The translations under genes were made by a program, and so were the position numbers. A stretch of 64,000 nucleotides of DNA, taken from assembly GCA_016714605.1 (NCBI GenBank), contig JADKDL010000002.1, positions 124,001 through 188,000 of the forward strand, in the 5' to 3' direction. Positions 39,664 through 48,732 of this stretch are shown piece by piece (positions within the stretch are counted from its first letter, which is position 1; every line of letters begins with the position of its first letter). Under the pieces are notes generated by a model. It was given only the letters and a program-made list of their open reading frames with translations, had not been told where the DNA came from and ran no database searches. The DNA comes from Bacteroidales bacterium. GTDB lineage: Bacteria > Bacteroidota > Bacteroidia > Bacteroidales > UBA1715.

Positions 39664-40293
39664 TTATTTTTCATTCTTTACCGATAACCGACAATCAATA
39701 ATTTGTTTCAAAGCATTGTCAAGTCCATATTTGCTCCAAATCCTTGTATCTGCTTTAATAGAAAGAGGGTCTTGATTATTCTTTATATATGCTTCAATAG
39801 ATAAAACAATTGGGTCGTCAAAATTATCAATCTTTAAAATGGAATTGCTCGGAATACTATACTCATTTTCGTAAGAATAAACAAAAACAATTACCTTGTC
39901 ACCTTCATTTAAACGAAGGCTGTAAAAACAGTCTGATTTAAAATACTTTTCAATCATTGAATTCTTATCGATAGAATTTTCATAAGCTTCTTTGGGGTTA
40001 TTTTTAATTTTAATATCATTTATTTCGATAATACAGAATTGAGGTGTGTATAAAACTATTGAACTATCGCCATTTAGGGTTACGGGAGTTTCTGGCTTGT
40101 TTATTTTAGTTACCGTTCCTGTAAATACAAGGGAATAAGGGTCTCCACACAATCCAATAAAAGGACCTCCACTTTGCCACCAATAAGTATAAGGCACGGT
40201 AAGAGTATCTGTTTTGCTGTTGTTTATGTTCTGAGAGCGACTAGTCAATACACAACATAAAACAAAAAATGAAATAAGGGAAAGTATCTTCAA
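39664..40293 (-). CDS. Exported hypothetical protein
   Basis: The 209-residue protein has a hydrophobic signal peptide (LSLISFFVLCCVLTSRSQ, about 1-20). The mature part contains WWQSGGPFIGLCGDPYSLVFTGTVTKI and a segment that reads like an OB-fold or TIMP-like strand pattern (SLVFTGTVTKI ... YSLRLNEGDKVIVFVYSYENE). Family not recognised. It forms a probable two-gene unit with the small protein that follows at 26 bp. Confidence 0.55.
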   Translation of the reverse strand: MKILSLISFFVLCCVLTSRSQNINNSKTDTLTVPYTYWWQSGGPFIGLCGDPYSLVFTGTVTKINKPETPVTLNGDSSIVLYTPQFCIIEINDIKIKNNPKEAYENSIDKNSMIEKYFKSDCFYSLRLNEGDKVIVFVYSYENEYSIPSNSILKIDNFDDPIVLSIEAYIKNNQDPLSIKADTRIWSKYGLDNALKQIIDCRLSVKNEK

Positions 40294-40432
40294 GTGTCTT
40301 TTATATTAAAAAAATAGTTTTGTTAATTGTGTCTCTTCAGAAGCAATCTAAAATAATCTTAAACAAAATCATTTCCAAAAAAATTTGCTTGTTTTACTTA
40401 ACCTCAAACTATTTAAATTTGAAAAGAATACT

Positions 40433-41314
40433 TTACGAAGTTATCAGTGTTACTCCGGTCAAATCGGCTTTGTCATTTTTCAAAAATGCGTAGGATAAAT
40501 TATCAGCCTTACAGTTGATGAATGTAACCCGATTTATTTTTCTATTGTACTTAAAGAATGTGTTTCTGATGATTGTATTCTGGAATGTAACTGTTTTGAA
40601 TGTGCAGTTTTCAAAATGACAATTTTCAATTGTTCCTTCAAAAACAATATCGGTAAAATAAATAGCAACAAAAGTGGTGTGGTTTAGAATTGCATTGGTC
40701 ATGATGCTTTTCTCAAAGCCCCCCGATTTCAAAATTGCGTTGGTGAAATTGGCACCCTTGAAATTGCATCCACTAAAATAACTTTCCGAAAACTCGGTTT
40801 CATTCAGTGCGCAGTCTTTAAATTCGTTTTTTGATAAGTATGAATTCTTTATCTTGCTACCGGCGAAGTCGGAACTAGAGAAATCGCAACCATCAATATT
40901 ATTGCTTCTAAGAAGCAGTCCCGACATTTCTGAACCAATAAACTTACAATTCTGCATATTGGAAGCACTAAATTTCTCATGCAGATTTTTCAATCCCGAG
41001 AAGTCGGCATTTGCCCAGTTTCCGGCAGACATATCCCATTTGGGTTGTTGTATTTTGGGATGCTGTTCAACTGTATCGGTATTAATTTCGGTGTCAGGAT
41101 TTATGGATTGGAAGTCTTCCGAAAAATAGTTAAGATCTACACCAAGTACTTTAGCCAGACGTATTAAGGTTGTAATATCCGGCATTGATTCACCACGCTC
41201 CCATTTTCCAACTGCTTGTGGACTGATAAATAAATTTTCGGCAAGTTGCGCTTGCGATACATTTAGTTTCTTTCTTGCTTCGGCAATTTTATTGCCTATC
41301 ATCTTTGTTTCCAT
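40433..41314 (-). CDS. Helix-turn-helix regulator fused to pentapeptide repeats
   Basis: The 293-residue protein has an XRE/Cro helix-turn-helix at about 1-60 (IAEARKKLNVSQAQLAENLFISPQAVGKWERGESMPDITTL). After a short linker, about 190 residues of pentapeptide repeats follow (consensus A/C-x-F/L-x-x; e.g. CNFKGANFTNAIL, CDFSSSDFAGSKI). Pentapeptide repeats fold into a right-handed beta-helix that can mimic DNA or serve as a binding surface. The combination occurs in Bacteroidota and Firmicutes as an uncharacterised regulator. No target gene is adjacent, and autoregulation is possible. Confidence 0.85.
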   Translation of the reverse strand: METKMIGNKIAEARKKLNVSQAQLAENLFISPQAVGKWERGESMPDITTLIRLAKVLGVDLNYFSEDFQSINPDTEINTDTVEQHPKIQQPKWDMSAGNWANADFSGLKNLHEKFSASNMQNCKFIGSEMSGLLLRSNNIDGCDFSSSDFAGSKIKNSYLSKNEFKDCALNETEFSESYFSGCNFKGANFTNAILKSGGFEKSIMTNAILNHTTFVAIYFTDIVFEGTIENCHFENCTFKTVTFQNTIIRNTFFKYNRKINRVTFINCKADNLSYAFLKNDKADLTGVTLITS

Positions 41315-41514
41315 CTGTGTTTTTTTAAATTAATTTACACAACAAAGATATTTCGCATCATTTCCTGAATCATTTAAAACACAACTACAATTAGTTGCAA
41401 ACGCACTACTTTTGGTTGTTATTTGACAACTAATGGTTGTAAATCTAAATACTGATTGATATTTATACACGTTACAATTTGTTGAATGTTTAAAATATCA
41501 GATTGAATAGATTC

Positions 41515-42363
41515 TCAACGATTGCTTCCGACATTTTTTTCTAAATACGTTAAGGTAAAATCGTTCAGCTCTTCGTTTTTAAACTCCCGATATCCTAATT
41601 TCTTGTATAGATAAAGATTCTTATCGCTTTTGAAACCGGTAAACAACTCGAAGCGACTCACTCCGGCAAACATATTCTCAATTTCCCTGATTAGTTTGGC
41701 TCCGAAACCCATATTCTGATACTCTTTATTAACAATCAATTTCCCTACATAGCAAGTATCTTCTTTTACATATCCACGAACTGAGCCCACTATCTTATTA
41801 TTAAGAACAAGTTTTAATATTGACTGATTCCTGAAATCAGCCTCAATATCGGACAGGTTCTGTTTCAAAGGCGGAATCGTATAATCGTTATATATTGCCG
41901 CTTCCGACAAATAGCAGCATTTCTGAATATAAAGAATCTCTTCTAAATCTTCTTGCTCTGCCTTTAAAATTTGGAAATCATCGGTAGCAACCAACTCTAT
42001 GGTATTGTTTTCGGGGTCTGCAATTACACTTTCATAATATCCGTCGCCGGTAAGTCTGGGGTGGCTCAGTATTCTCAGTGCGTTGCTTTCAAGCACTTTG
42101 GTCAGTTCGTTAACCTTATCTCTAGAGCCAACAGTAATTGCTATGTGAGCCAATCCCAACGAATTTACTTTTGCCACTTCTGTAATATCACTCCGTTTCA
42201 TGAGTTCTATTCTACAACCCGACGAAAAGCTTAAGAAATATGAAGAAAACTGTTTGCTTTTATTTTCATACTTTTCGCTCGCCTTACAACCAAAGTATTT
42301 GACGTAGAAATCCTTTAGCTTTTCTAAATCAACGGTCCAAATACCAAGGTGGTTTACTTGCAT
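41515..42363 (-). CDS. VOC (glyoxalase-like) domain fused to a GNAT acetyltransferase
   Basis: Residues 1-128 form a vicinal-oxygen-chelate domain. It starts MQVNHLGIWTVDLEKLKDFYVKYFGCKA and ends in DPENNTIELVA, with candidate metal ligands His5, Glu (IELM), His (LAHIAI) and Glu (IELV). Residues about 131-278 form a GNAT N-acetyltransferase with YVGKLIVNKEYQNMGFGAKLIREIE, a Q/R-x-x-G-x-G/A acetyl-CoA loop, and LYKKLGYREF. Both domains look complete and the 282-residue chain has no disruption. Fusions of these domains suggest a small-molecule detoxification or resistance role, an inference only. Confidence 0.85.
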   Translation of the reverse strand: MQVNHLGIWTVDLEKLKDFYVKYFGCKASEKYENKSKQFSSYFLSFSSGCRIELMKRSDITEVAKVNSLGLAHIAITVGSRDKVNELTKVLESNALRILSHPRLTGDGYYESVIADPENNTIELVATDDFQILKAEQEDLEEILYIQKCCYLSEAAIYNDYTIPPLKQNLSDIEADFRNQSILKLVLNNKIVGSVRGYVKEDTCYVGKLIVNKEYQNMGFGAKLIREIENMFAGVSRFELFTGFKSDKNLYLYKKLGYREFKNEELNDFTLTYLEKNVGSNR

Positions 42364-42422
42364 AATTTAAACAATAATCAGTTTTATCTCTTTATTTCAA
42401 ACTCCCCAAACCAAACCTTCAA

Positions 42423-43127
42423 CTATTCCTTTACCAATCGTATGCAATTAATCATCTCGATATCTTCATATATGAGGGCTATATAGATACCATTATTTAG
42501 GTTGTGTAGATTAATTGAATTACCGGTAATTGCAAGACTACGAATAAACTTTCCGCTCAAATCAAAAATTTCAAGTTTATCGGCAGTAGGTTCGTTTAAG
42601 AAAAAGCTATCGTGAAATACTATACTTTCTGTTGCAGGGAAAGACTGGTTATCTACCAACACGCTTGTGGTTTTGTTGCAATTGAGGGTGTCTATAATTA
42701 AAACTTTTGAGGTGTCTACAAGGGTAATTTTAGTAGTATCGTAAACTTTTATGGTATCTAGGTAGCTTATCCTTAAAATATCTGAAGGTTTTAAACTGCC
42801 TTGAAAATCAATGAATGTCACTTCACCATTTATTTCCTTATCACTACTAGCTAATTGGTAGATATGCGTTTCGTTTCCTTGACTTGCCGCTAAAGTGTAT
42901 TCTAGTTTATATGTTCCCGGTTTATACAAATCTTTAGGTAAGATTTCTGCCACAATAGAACCCCATTTATTGAACAATTTCAATGAAACTGTATCTTCTT
43001 TATAAACATTAAATTGAACTTTAATAGGATTTGCGGCTATCGCACTACTAATCTTTAAATCTCCAATTGATTGCGACAAACACCTCATCGAAATAAGTGC
43101 AAAAAGCACTAAAATTTTTATTTTCAT
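42423..43127 (-). CDS. Exported protein with type IX secretion-like C-terminal domain
   Basis: The 234-residue protein has a signal peptide (about 1-18). A beta-rich N-terminal domain follows, with PIKVQFNVYKEDTVSLKLFNKWG and PGTYKLEYTLA, itself like a FlgD/Ig fold. The C-terminal 70 residues (LEIFDLSGKFIRSLAITGNSINLHNLNNGIYIALI...CIRLVKE) match the type A sorting domain of the type IX secretion system. A surface-exposed or secreted location is therefore likely. The middle has a run of short DT-rich repeats (DTIKVYDTTKITLVDTSKV). Function unknown. Confidence 0.7.
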   Translation of the reverse strand: MKIKILVLFALISMRCLSQSIGDLKISSAIAANPIKVQFNVYKEDTVSLKLFNKWGSIVAEILPKDLYKPGTYKLEYTLAASQGNETHIYQLASSDKEINGEVTFIDFQGSLKPSDILRISYLDTIKVYDTTKITLVDTSKVLIIDTLNCNKTTSVLVDNQSFPATESIVFHDSFFLNEPTADKLEIFDLSGKFIRSLAITGNSINLHNLNNGIYIALIYEDIEMINCIRLVKE

Positions 43128-43194
43128 TTGATTATTATTAGATTGTTTAATTGGCTAGATTCAAGTGAAAAATGCTTCAATCCTCAAAAGCGTA

Positions 43195-43428
43195 TTACTT
43201 TAAATTAAATTTAATTCCTATTTCATCAACGGTCATTGCCGAATTAGGCAATAATTCGGGTGGACATTTGCCATACTGTGTTTTTGTCATTAATCGTTTG
43301 CAAGTTTGCCAACTTGCTTCTCCTGCTTCGCAGAATTGTTTTCGGTACGATTTTGATGTTGTCAATTTATCTGAAAGTATTCCATTGAAAATAGGGCATT
43401 TTTCTGCACTCGGACAATTGTTTTCCAT
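43195..43428 (-). CDS. Small cysteine-containing conserved protein
   Basis: The 77-residue protein has four or five cysteines in a regular arrangement (NNCPSAEKCPIFNG, QFCEAGEASWQTCKRL, GKCPPELLPNS). The spacing resembles small Bacteroidota proteins that begin with a C-x6-CPIF motif and end in LLPNSxxTVDEI. Metal or iron-sulfur binding is possible. No family name or role can be given. Confidence 0.6.
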   Translation of the reverse strand: MENNCPSAEKCPIFNGILSDKLTTSKSYRKQFCEAGEASWQTCKRLMTKTQYGKCPPELLPNSAMTVDEIGIKFNLK

Positions 43429-43685
43429 AAGTTTATTTTTTTTGGGGTTATTGTTTATTTGATTCTCAAGCTTCTCTTTATATTTTTATAATGATTTCGG
43501 CTTCTGTATTAAATCATTATTTTACTTTATTTTTCAACACAGTCAGCTTATGAAAATAAATTAACAAAAGAGAAGTTACTATACAAATCTATGTATTTTA
43601 TTAGTAAAACCAAAAATGTAAGTAATAAAAAATACTCATTTTATTTCAGATGAAATACAAACTCTTATTATGCCCCAAAATAGAT

Positions 43686-44264
43686 TTACTTCTTGTATTT
43701 GATTTGTTTCCATTGGTTTATTCCCAATTCGCAGTTTTTTATGAGTTCATTAAGTCTTTTCAGCCTTGTAGCTTCTTGTTTTGCACTCATAACCCAATGC
43801 GATGACGATTTTTTATATGAAGGTGCAAGAGATTGAAAATATTCCCATGCTTGTTTATTTGCTTTAAACTGTGCTTCAAATTCGGGTGGAAATTTCATCT
43901 CTTCATTTTCGAAGGAATAAATTTTAGATTTGTTGACAGTTCTCAAATTAAAACTTGCAAGTCCGGCTTTTTGCATGAGTCCAAGCCTAATAAGCTCTTC
44001 TACTTTTTTAATATTAACAGCACTCCAAATACTTGTCTTCTTTCTAGGGGTGAAACGATTTTGATAACTCTCATGGTCTATTGACTTTCGTACACTGTCT
44101 ATCCACCCAAAGCAAAGAGCCTGATCTACAGATTGCGACCAAGTCATGGAAGGTTTGCCGGAATTCACTTTATAAAAACCAACAAACAATTCTGTTTTTT
44201 TGTCATGATTTTCTTCCAACCATTTTCTAAATTCATTTTGAGATGGGAAAAATATTGGAGTCAT
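43686..44264 (-). CDS. YdeI/OmpD-associated family protein
   Basis: The 192-residue protein has EFRKWLEENHDKKTELFVGFYKVNSGKPSMTWSQSVDQALCFGWIDSVRK followed by RFTPRKKTSIWSAVNIKKVEELIRLGLMQKAGLASF. It also has AWEYFQSLAPSYKKSSSHWVMSAKQEATRLKRL. These are the signatures of the YdeI/OmdA group, small cytoplasmic proteins linked in some species to resistance to antimicrobial peptides. Length is normal. No operon partner. Confidence 0.88.
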   Translation of the reverse strand: MTPIFFPSQNEFRKWLEENHDKKTELFVGFYKVNSGKPSMTWSQSVDQALCFGWIDSVRKSIDHESYQNRFTPRKKTSIWSAVNIKKVEELIRLGLMQKAGLASFNLRTVNKSKIYSFENEEMKFPPEFEAQFKANKQAWEYFQSLAPSYKKSSSHWVMSAKQEATRLKRLNELIKNCELGINQWKQIKYKK

Positions 44265-44340
44265 TTTGTTTGTTATTTTGTGGTAAATGTAGGAAAAACT
44301 AATATAATTATTTTTTATTAAAATCTATTTAATACTCCCG

Positions 44341-44445
44341 AAGTGGAAAACTTTTGTGCCCTTGAACGAAAATTTCTTGTCGTTCTATCATAATTTCATG
44401 CCGGTGAACCATTTTCTTATGCCGTCTAACCATAATTATTTGACT
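44341..44445. repeat. Five imperfect tandem 21-bp repeats
   Basis: Units at 44341-44361, 44362-44382, 44383-44403, 44404-44424 and 44425-44445 share a pattern ending in TTCWTGCCG or close to it. The clearest are units 3 and 4. The preceding 20 bases may be a sixth, decayed copy. The array lies upstream of the YdeI-like gene. A 68-codon frame (44356-44562) crosses it but looks non-coding. Confidence 0.6.
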
Positions 44446-44714
44446 TTGTATGATTTTTTTTTTGCGTTATTCCCTTTCGTAAGTACCGTTTTAGTAACAA
44501 AAAGGTTTTTCAAATATTACAAAAAAAGAAAAATCAAAAACAACCGACAGTGTTTTTTTTGATTGTGGGGTGGTTGAAAACTTTGCCAAAGTAAGTGAAG
44601 ACATTGCTGTTGGAGAAAGTTATCCTTTGTGAAATTAATAGATTACAATGTCGGGACTACGTTCCTTTTATTTTAATGAGGGGTTGACTTGAAGGCTCCC
44701 CCAAAAAAGGCCTT
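44446..44714. other. Intergenic, no gene seen
   Basis: AT-rich region between the 21-bp repeats and the end of the ClC gene. It contains a short palindrome AAAAGGCCTTTT near 44705 and no supported gene. Confidence 0.4.
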
Positions 44715-46007
44715 TTATTTATTGCCCGGTTTAGAGAAAAGAATTTTCTGCGAAGTATAGATGCCTTTATTACCACTAAACAAGTACGCTACAAAACAGG
44801 CTATTGCTAAATAAACAATATGTTCACCGCCAAAGAGTTCTACCCCCATTATCATACAAGCTAATGGGGTGTTTGATGCTGCTCCGAAAACGGCTACAAA
44901 CCCTAGTGCTGCAAACAAATCGGTTGGCATTCCGGTATATTGGGCTATTACATTGCCCAAACATGCGCCTATGAAAAATAAGGGTGTCACTTCGCCGCCT
45001 TTAAAGCCTACGCTGAGGGTTATTGCGGTGAAGATAATTTTCCATAACCATGAAAAGGTATCTATGTTTTGGTTGGTAAAGGTGTTTATTATACTATTCC
45101 CCAATCCGGTTTCTGTATAGACGCCTATGCCCAGATAGTCTTTCGTTCCCAGCAAATAGGTGAGGGCTATAATTGCTAAACCACCAAAAAAAGGAATCAG
45201 GTACCATCTGGTAATGTATTTATTGGCAATGACTTTTAAGAATCTGGTGAGATTTGAAAATAGAAAGGAAGACAATCCGAAAAGTACTCCGGCAAACAAT
45301 ACCCAAAGAACTATTGTGTAATCTATATGAAATCCGGACGAATCGGTTACAGAGGTATAGTTTATTATATATTTTGTGTGTTTTATGCCCCATAATGTGC
45401 AACTTACATCGGCAATAATTGCTGCAACGAGGCAAGGGTAAATAGCTCTAAACGATAATGCTCCTATTGCTACAACTTCTATTGCAAAAACTGCTCCTGC
45501 TATGGGTGTGCCAAATATAGCGCCAAAGCCTGCTGCTATTCCCGAAAGGAGTAAAATGTTGGCATCGGCTTTTGAGATTTTATATATCTTGCCAAAGAAA
45601 TGTGCTAAACTACCGCCTATTTGTACTGCGGTGCCTTCTCTACCTGCCGAACCACCAAACAAATGGGTAAGCACAGAGGTTATTAATACCAAGGGAGCCA
45701 TGATGATTGGAATGCCAGCCTTTGGCGATTCTATTTCTTCTATAATGAGATTGTTGCCTTTTTCGCTTGTCTTTCCATACTTTTTATATATCCAAACAAT
45801 GAAAATCCCCGAAAGGGGAAGCAAAAAGAAAATCCATTCATTTGCCCATCTGAGGTGTGTGGCACTGTCTAATAAATAGAGAAATAATGCCACCAATGAA
45901 CCTACTACTATGGAAATGGGAGTTACTAAAATTATCCATTTCAGTAAAAAAACAAAGGTGATTTTGAATTGTATGTTTGAGAATATGTCTTTTATACTCT
46001 GCTTCAC
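44715..46007 (-). CDS. ClC-family chloride channel/transporter
   Basis: The 430-residue membrane protein has about ten to twelve helices and the three ClC selectivity segments. These are GGSAGREGTAVQIGGSLA (variant of GxEGPxVQ), GFGAIFGTPIAGAVFAIEV (GxFxP counterpart) and FKGGEVTPLFFIGACLGN. The gating glutamate at GREG is present, which points to a chloride/proton or fluoride exchanger rather than a pure channel. There is no C-terminal CBS pair, so regulation by nucleotides is unlikely. Monocistronic by appearance. Confidence 0.92.
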   Translation of the reverse strand: MKQSIKDIFSNIQFKITFVFLLKWIILVTPISIVVGSLVALFLYLLDSATHLRWANEWIFFLLPLSGIFIVWIYKKYGKTSEKGNNLIIEEIESPKAGIPIIMAPLVLITSVLTHLFGGSAGREGTAVQIGGSLAHFFGKIYKISKADANILLLSGIAAGFGAIFGTPIAGAVFAIEVVAIGALSFRAIYPCLVAAIIADVSCTLWGIKHTKYIINYTSVTDSSGFHIDYTIVLWVLFAGVLFGLSSFLFSNLTRFLKVIANKYITRWYLIPFFGGLAIIALTYLLGTKDYLGIGVYTETGLGNSIINTFTNQNIDTFSWLWKIIFTAITLSVGFKGGEVTPLFFIGACLGNVIAQYTGMPTDLFAALGFVAVFGAASNTPLACMIMGVELFGGEHIVYLAIACFVAYLFSGNKGIYTSQKILFSKPGNK

Positions 46008-46095
46008 TTTTGTTTTTGATTTTGATGAAATCCTTTATTAAAATAATTTACTCAGTTATCTTTTGGATTTCAGAAAGCAAACTAAACCCAATTGC

Positions 46096-46878
46096 TTACC
46101 AACTGCCGCCTGCGCCACCGCCTCCAAAACTACCGCCACCAAAACCACCAAAGCTGCTTCCACCGCCGCCCGACTTAAATCCGCCAAAGCTGCCCGAGTG
46201 ACTGCTACTGCTAGACATAAGTAAAAATAACGACGTCATTAAACCTACGTTGTTTATTGATGAGTACTTTCTTGCTGCACCTATTTTTGAAAATATATAG
46301 AAAGCTATAATTATCAATATAATTATAAAAATAATATAATTGCTACTTTCTGTTTTCTTTTGGTAATCTTTGGCAGAGAATTCTCCAAGTGCTAAACTCA
46401 TCAATACCTGAACGCCAGCATTTATACCGCCATTTATGTCGTTTAATTTGAAATATGGAATGAGTTCTTTTTCTACTATTCTTTTGGCAATAGCATCGGG
46501 AATTACACCTTCTAAACCGTAACCTACTGCAATGAAAACTTGTCGCTGTCCTTGTCCGCCGGTTGGTTTTACTAATAGTACTATGCCATTATCTTTTCCA
46601 TCGGTACCTACACCCCATTTTTGACCAATTTCGGTAGCATACATTGATTTGTCCATTCCACAAAGATCATCAATTATAAGAACCAAAATCTGGGTTGATG
46701 TTTCATTAGAAAATTTAACAAGCTTATTATTAAGTTCTAGAAATTGATTTTTGTCGAGCGCTCCAACTACATCTACAACCAAGCCTTGAGGCTTAGGCGG
46801 AAAGCATTCTTGCGCTAGAGTAATATTCTGAAAGATCAGAAATGAAAGTAATGTGAATAGAATTTTCTTGAAAAGCAT
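46096..46878 (-). CDS. TPM-domain membrane protein (YgcG-like)
   Basis: The 260-residue protein has a signal peptide (1-22) and a TPM/TLP18.3 domain (about 30-165; VVDVVGALDKNQFLELNNKL, DNGIVLLVKPTGG, AVGYGLEGVIPDAIAKRIV). A transmembrane helix lies at about 178-196, and the C-terminal tail is almost purely Gly/Ser/Phe (GGGSSFGGFGGGS). This layout is that of YgcG-type proteins that accompany LemA. It is the last of three related genes on this strand; the group is widespread but its biochemical role is unsettled. Confidence 0.85.
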   Translation of the reverse strand: MLFKKILFTLLSFLIFQNITLAQECFPPKPQGLVVDVVGALDKNQFLELNNKLVKFSNETSTQILVLIIDDLCGMDKSMYATEIGQKWGVGTDGKDNGIVLLVKPTGGQGQRQVFIAVGYGLEGVIPDAIAKRIVEKELIPYFKLNDINGGINAGVQVLMSLALGEFSAKDYQKKTESSNYIIFIIILIIIAFYIFSKIGAARKYSSINNVGLMTSLFLLMSSSSSHSGSFGGFKSGGGGSSFGGFGGGSFGGGGAGGSW

Positions 46879-47080
46879 AATTATAGTCTTGTTTTATTAT
46901 TGTCTCATTTTTGCTAAAAACTAGTTTAGCCTTAAAAGAGAATGAAAGTCAATGCGTATTATTGTAATGCTTTATTCCCCTTGTTGAGTTTAATTGATTG
47001 AGTTTAAAAGAAAATCATGAATTTTCTCTATAGCGCATATTAAAAAAACTTCTCAAAACTTATAGTTTAGATATCTCTTT

Positions 47081-47524
47081 TTATCCAAAAGAAATATCAT
47101 CAGAAAGTTCATTAATATCAGAATTTGAATATTGAAAGTGCGCTTTAAGTTGCACGCCGGCCATTAGAATTCCTTCAGTTAATCCTTTAGAAAAAGCCCC
47201 TTCTTTAAAGCGGTTAAGCATAACTGTTTTTATATCGTCCCAGAAATTTTCGGGTACACAACTGTTTATACCACTATCGCCAAGAATAGCGAATTTTCTG
47301 TCTTTTACAGCTAAATAAAACAGAACCCCATTGCGGAGTTCTGTTTTGTGGATTTCCAATTTTTTGAATATATAAGCTGCTCTGTCAAGTACATCTTCTT
47401 TGCAATTCTCTTCTATATGAACTCTTATTTCTCCTGAAGTATTACATTCAGCAGTTTTTATAGCTTCAAGAATTTCGCTTTTCTGATTTTCGTCAAAAAA
47501 CAGCTCAGATTTAAATAAAGACAT
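47081..47524 (-). CDS. TPM-domain protein (TLP18.3/Psb32-like)
   Basis: The 147-residue protein consists of one TPM domain without signal peptide. It has FFDENQKSEILEAIKTAECNTSGEIRVHIE, RNGVLFYLAVKDRKFAILGDSGI and FKEGAFSKGLTEGILMAGVQLKAHF. It starts 3 bp after the lemA stop, so the two are translated from one mRNA. Plant relatives have acid-phosphatase activity, but activity of the bacterial group is not established. Confidence 0.85.
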   Translation of the reverse strand: MSLFKSELFFDENQKSEILEAIKTAECNTSGEIRVHIEENCKEDVLDRAAYIFKKLEIHKTELRNGVLFYLAVKDRKFAILGDSGINSCVPENFWDDIKTVMLNRFKEGAFSKGLTEGILMAGVQLKAHFQYSNSDINELSDDISFG

Positions 47525-47527
47525 AGC

Positions 47528-48112
47528 TTAAAATGTTACTGTAGGTGCATATTCAGAACCTCTTTGAGCTTCAAAATATCCTTTTTCCTGAAAACCATAC
47601 ATAGCGTTGAGTAGGTTAGAAGGAAAAGTTTTGATTTTTGTATTGTATTTTTGAACCTCTTCGTTGAAACGGTTACGTTCTACATTGATTCTGTTTTCGG
47701 TTCCTTCCAATTGAGCTTGTAGCTCTAGGAAGTTTTGATTAGCTTTCAAATCGGGGTATTTTTCTACTACAACCATCAATCGGCCTAGCGCACCGCTTAT
47801 TTGATTTTGAGCTTCCTGAAATTGTTGAATTTTATCAGGAGTTAAATCTTTTGCAGAAATATTTACGCTTGTTGCTTTTGCACGAGCTTCAATAATATCA
47901 GTAAGCGTTTTTTGTTCGTGTGCAGCATATCCTTTTACGGTATTTACCAAATTAGGAATAAGGTCTGCTCTACGTTGATATGAACTTTGAACGTTAGCCC
48001 ACTGTTTTTCTACTAGTTGCTCACTTTTAACCATCCCATTATACTTAACAACTGCGATAATTACAACCAAAGCAATTGCAGCAATTATTATCCAAGATTT
48101 TTTTATATTCAT
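47528..48112 (-). CDS. lemA: LemA family protein
   Basis: The 194-residue protein has an N-terminal membrane helix (about 6-24). It is followed by the conserved VEKQWANVQSSYQRRADLIPNLVNTVKGYAAHEQKTLTDIIEAR and by a helical bundle with YPDLKANQNFLELQAQLEGTENRINVERNRFNEEVQKYN, ending in ERGSEYAPTVTF-like sequence. This is standard LemA at full length. It opens the lemA-TPM-TPM operon, a very common arrangement. Function is not settled; a role in envelope homeostasis is proposed in the literature. Confidence 0.95.
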   Translation of the reverse strand: MNIKKSWIIIAAIALVVIIAVVKYNGMVKSEQLVEKQWANVQSSYQRRADLIPNLVNTVKGYAAHEQKTLTDIIEARAKATSVNISAKDLTPDKIQQFQEAQNQISGALGRLMVVVEKYPDLKANQNFLELQAQLEGTENRINVERNRFNEEVQKYNTKIKTFPSNLLNAMYGFQEKGYFEAQRGSEYAPTVTF

Positions 48113-48345
48113 AACTGTGTTTATTTTAAATTACTGCGGCTAAATTACTAAAAGTAATCAAATGGAATGAGATTTATTTTAATTTATTTTTAATAAATAG
48201 CTTCGTCTTATTAAAACCTTGTCATATTTATTATTGTATAAGAACGAAAATAAGAAAACTATAATTTTTAACTTCTGCTGGGGTATTCATTACTTGATAT
48301 CTGTACGATGCACAAAAATTACCTGTAATCTGTAAAATTAAAATT

Positions 48346-48702
48346 ATGGACAGCGAAAAAACTATACTATATGTAGATGATGAGGAGATAAATCTAATTC
48401 TCTTCGAAGAGATTTTTAATGGTAGGTTTACTGTGTTTACGGCAAACTCAGGTAGAGAAGGTCTAGAATTTCTGAGGACACACAGAGACGTGTTGTTTGT
48501 AATTTCTGATTTTAGGATGCCTGGCTGGAATGGAATAGATTTTATAAAAAAAGCAAAAGATGAATTTCCTGATAAAAATTATTATATTCTATCAGGAAAT
48601 GAAATGACACCAGAAATTAGCGATGCCTTATCTAAGAGCGTTATTAAAAAGTTCTTTAGAAAACCAGTCATGCAGAATGAAATTGAAAAGGCTTTGGCTT
48701 AG
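48346..48702 (+). CDS. Single-domain response regulator
   Basis: The 118-residue protein is one receiver domain with all active residues: LYVDDEE (acidic pair), phosphoacceptor Asp in VISDFRMPGWNG, Ser in YILSGNE and Lys in FRKPVM. There is no output domain, so it must act through protein contact, as CheY or phosphorelay proteins do. No kinase gene is adjacent. It converges with rlmB and shares a hairpin with it. Confidence 0.9.
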   Translation: MDSEKTILYVDDEEINLILFEEIFNGRFTVFTANSGREGLEFLRTHRDVLFVISDFRMPGWNGIDFIKKAKDEFPDKNYYILSGNEMTPEISDALSKSVIKKFFRKPVMQNEIEKALA

Positions 48703-48732
48703 ATTGTCTTTGAGTTAAACTAAGACAATCTA
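48700..48732 (+). terminator. Hairpin shared by the response regulator and rlmB ends
   Basis: Arms 48700-48710 and 48722-48732 form an 11-bp perfect stem with an 11-base loop and include both stop codons. A short T4 run follows shortly after on the plus strand. Confidence 0.55.

Noticed and set aside
44356..44562. 68-codon frame with MPxNHxx repeats as a gene
   Set aside because: It follows from the 21-bp repeats, the rest is hydrophobic/AT-driven composition, and no start signal or family is visible.
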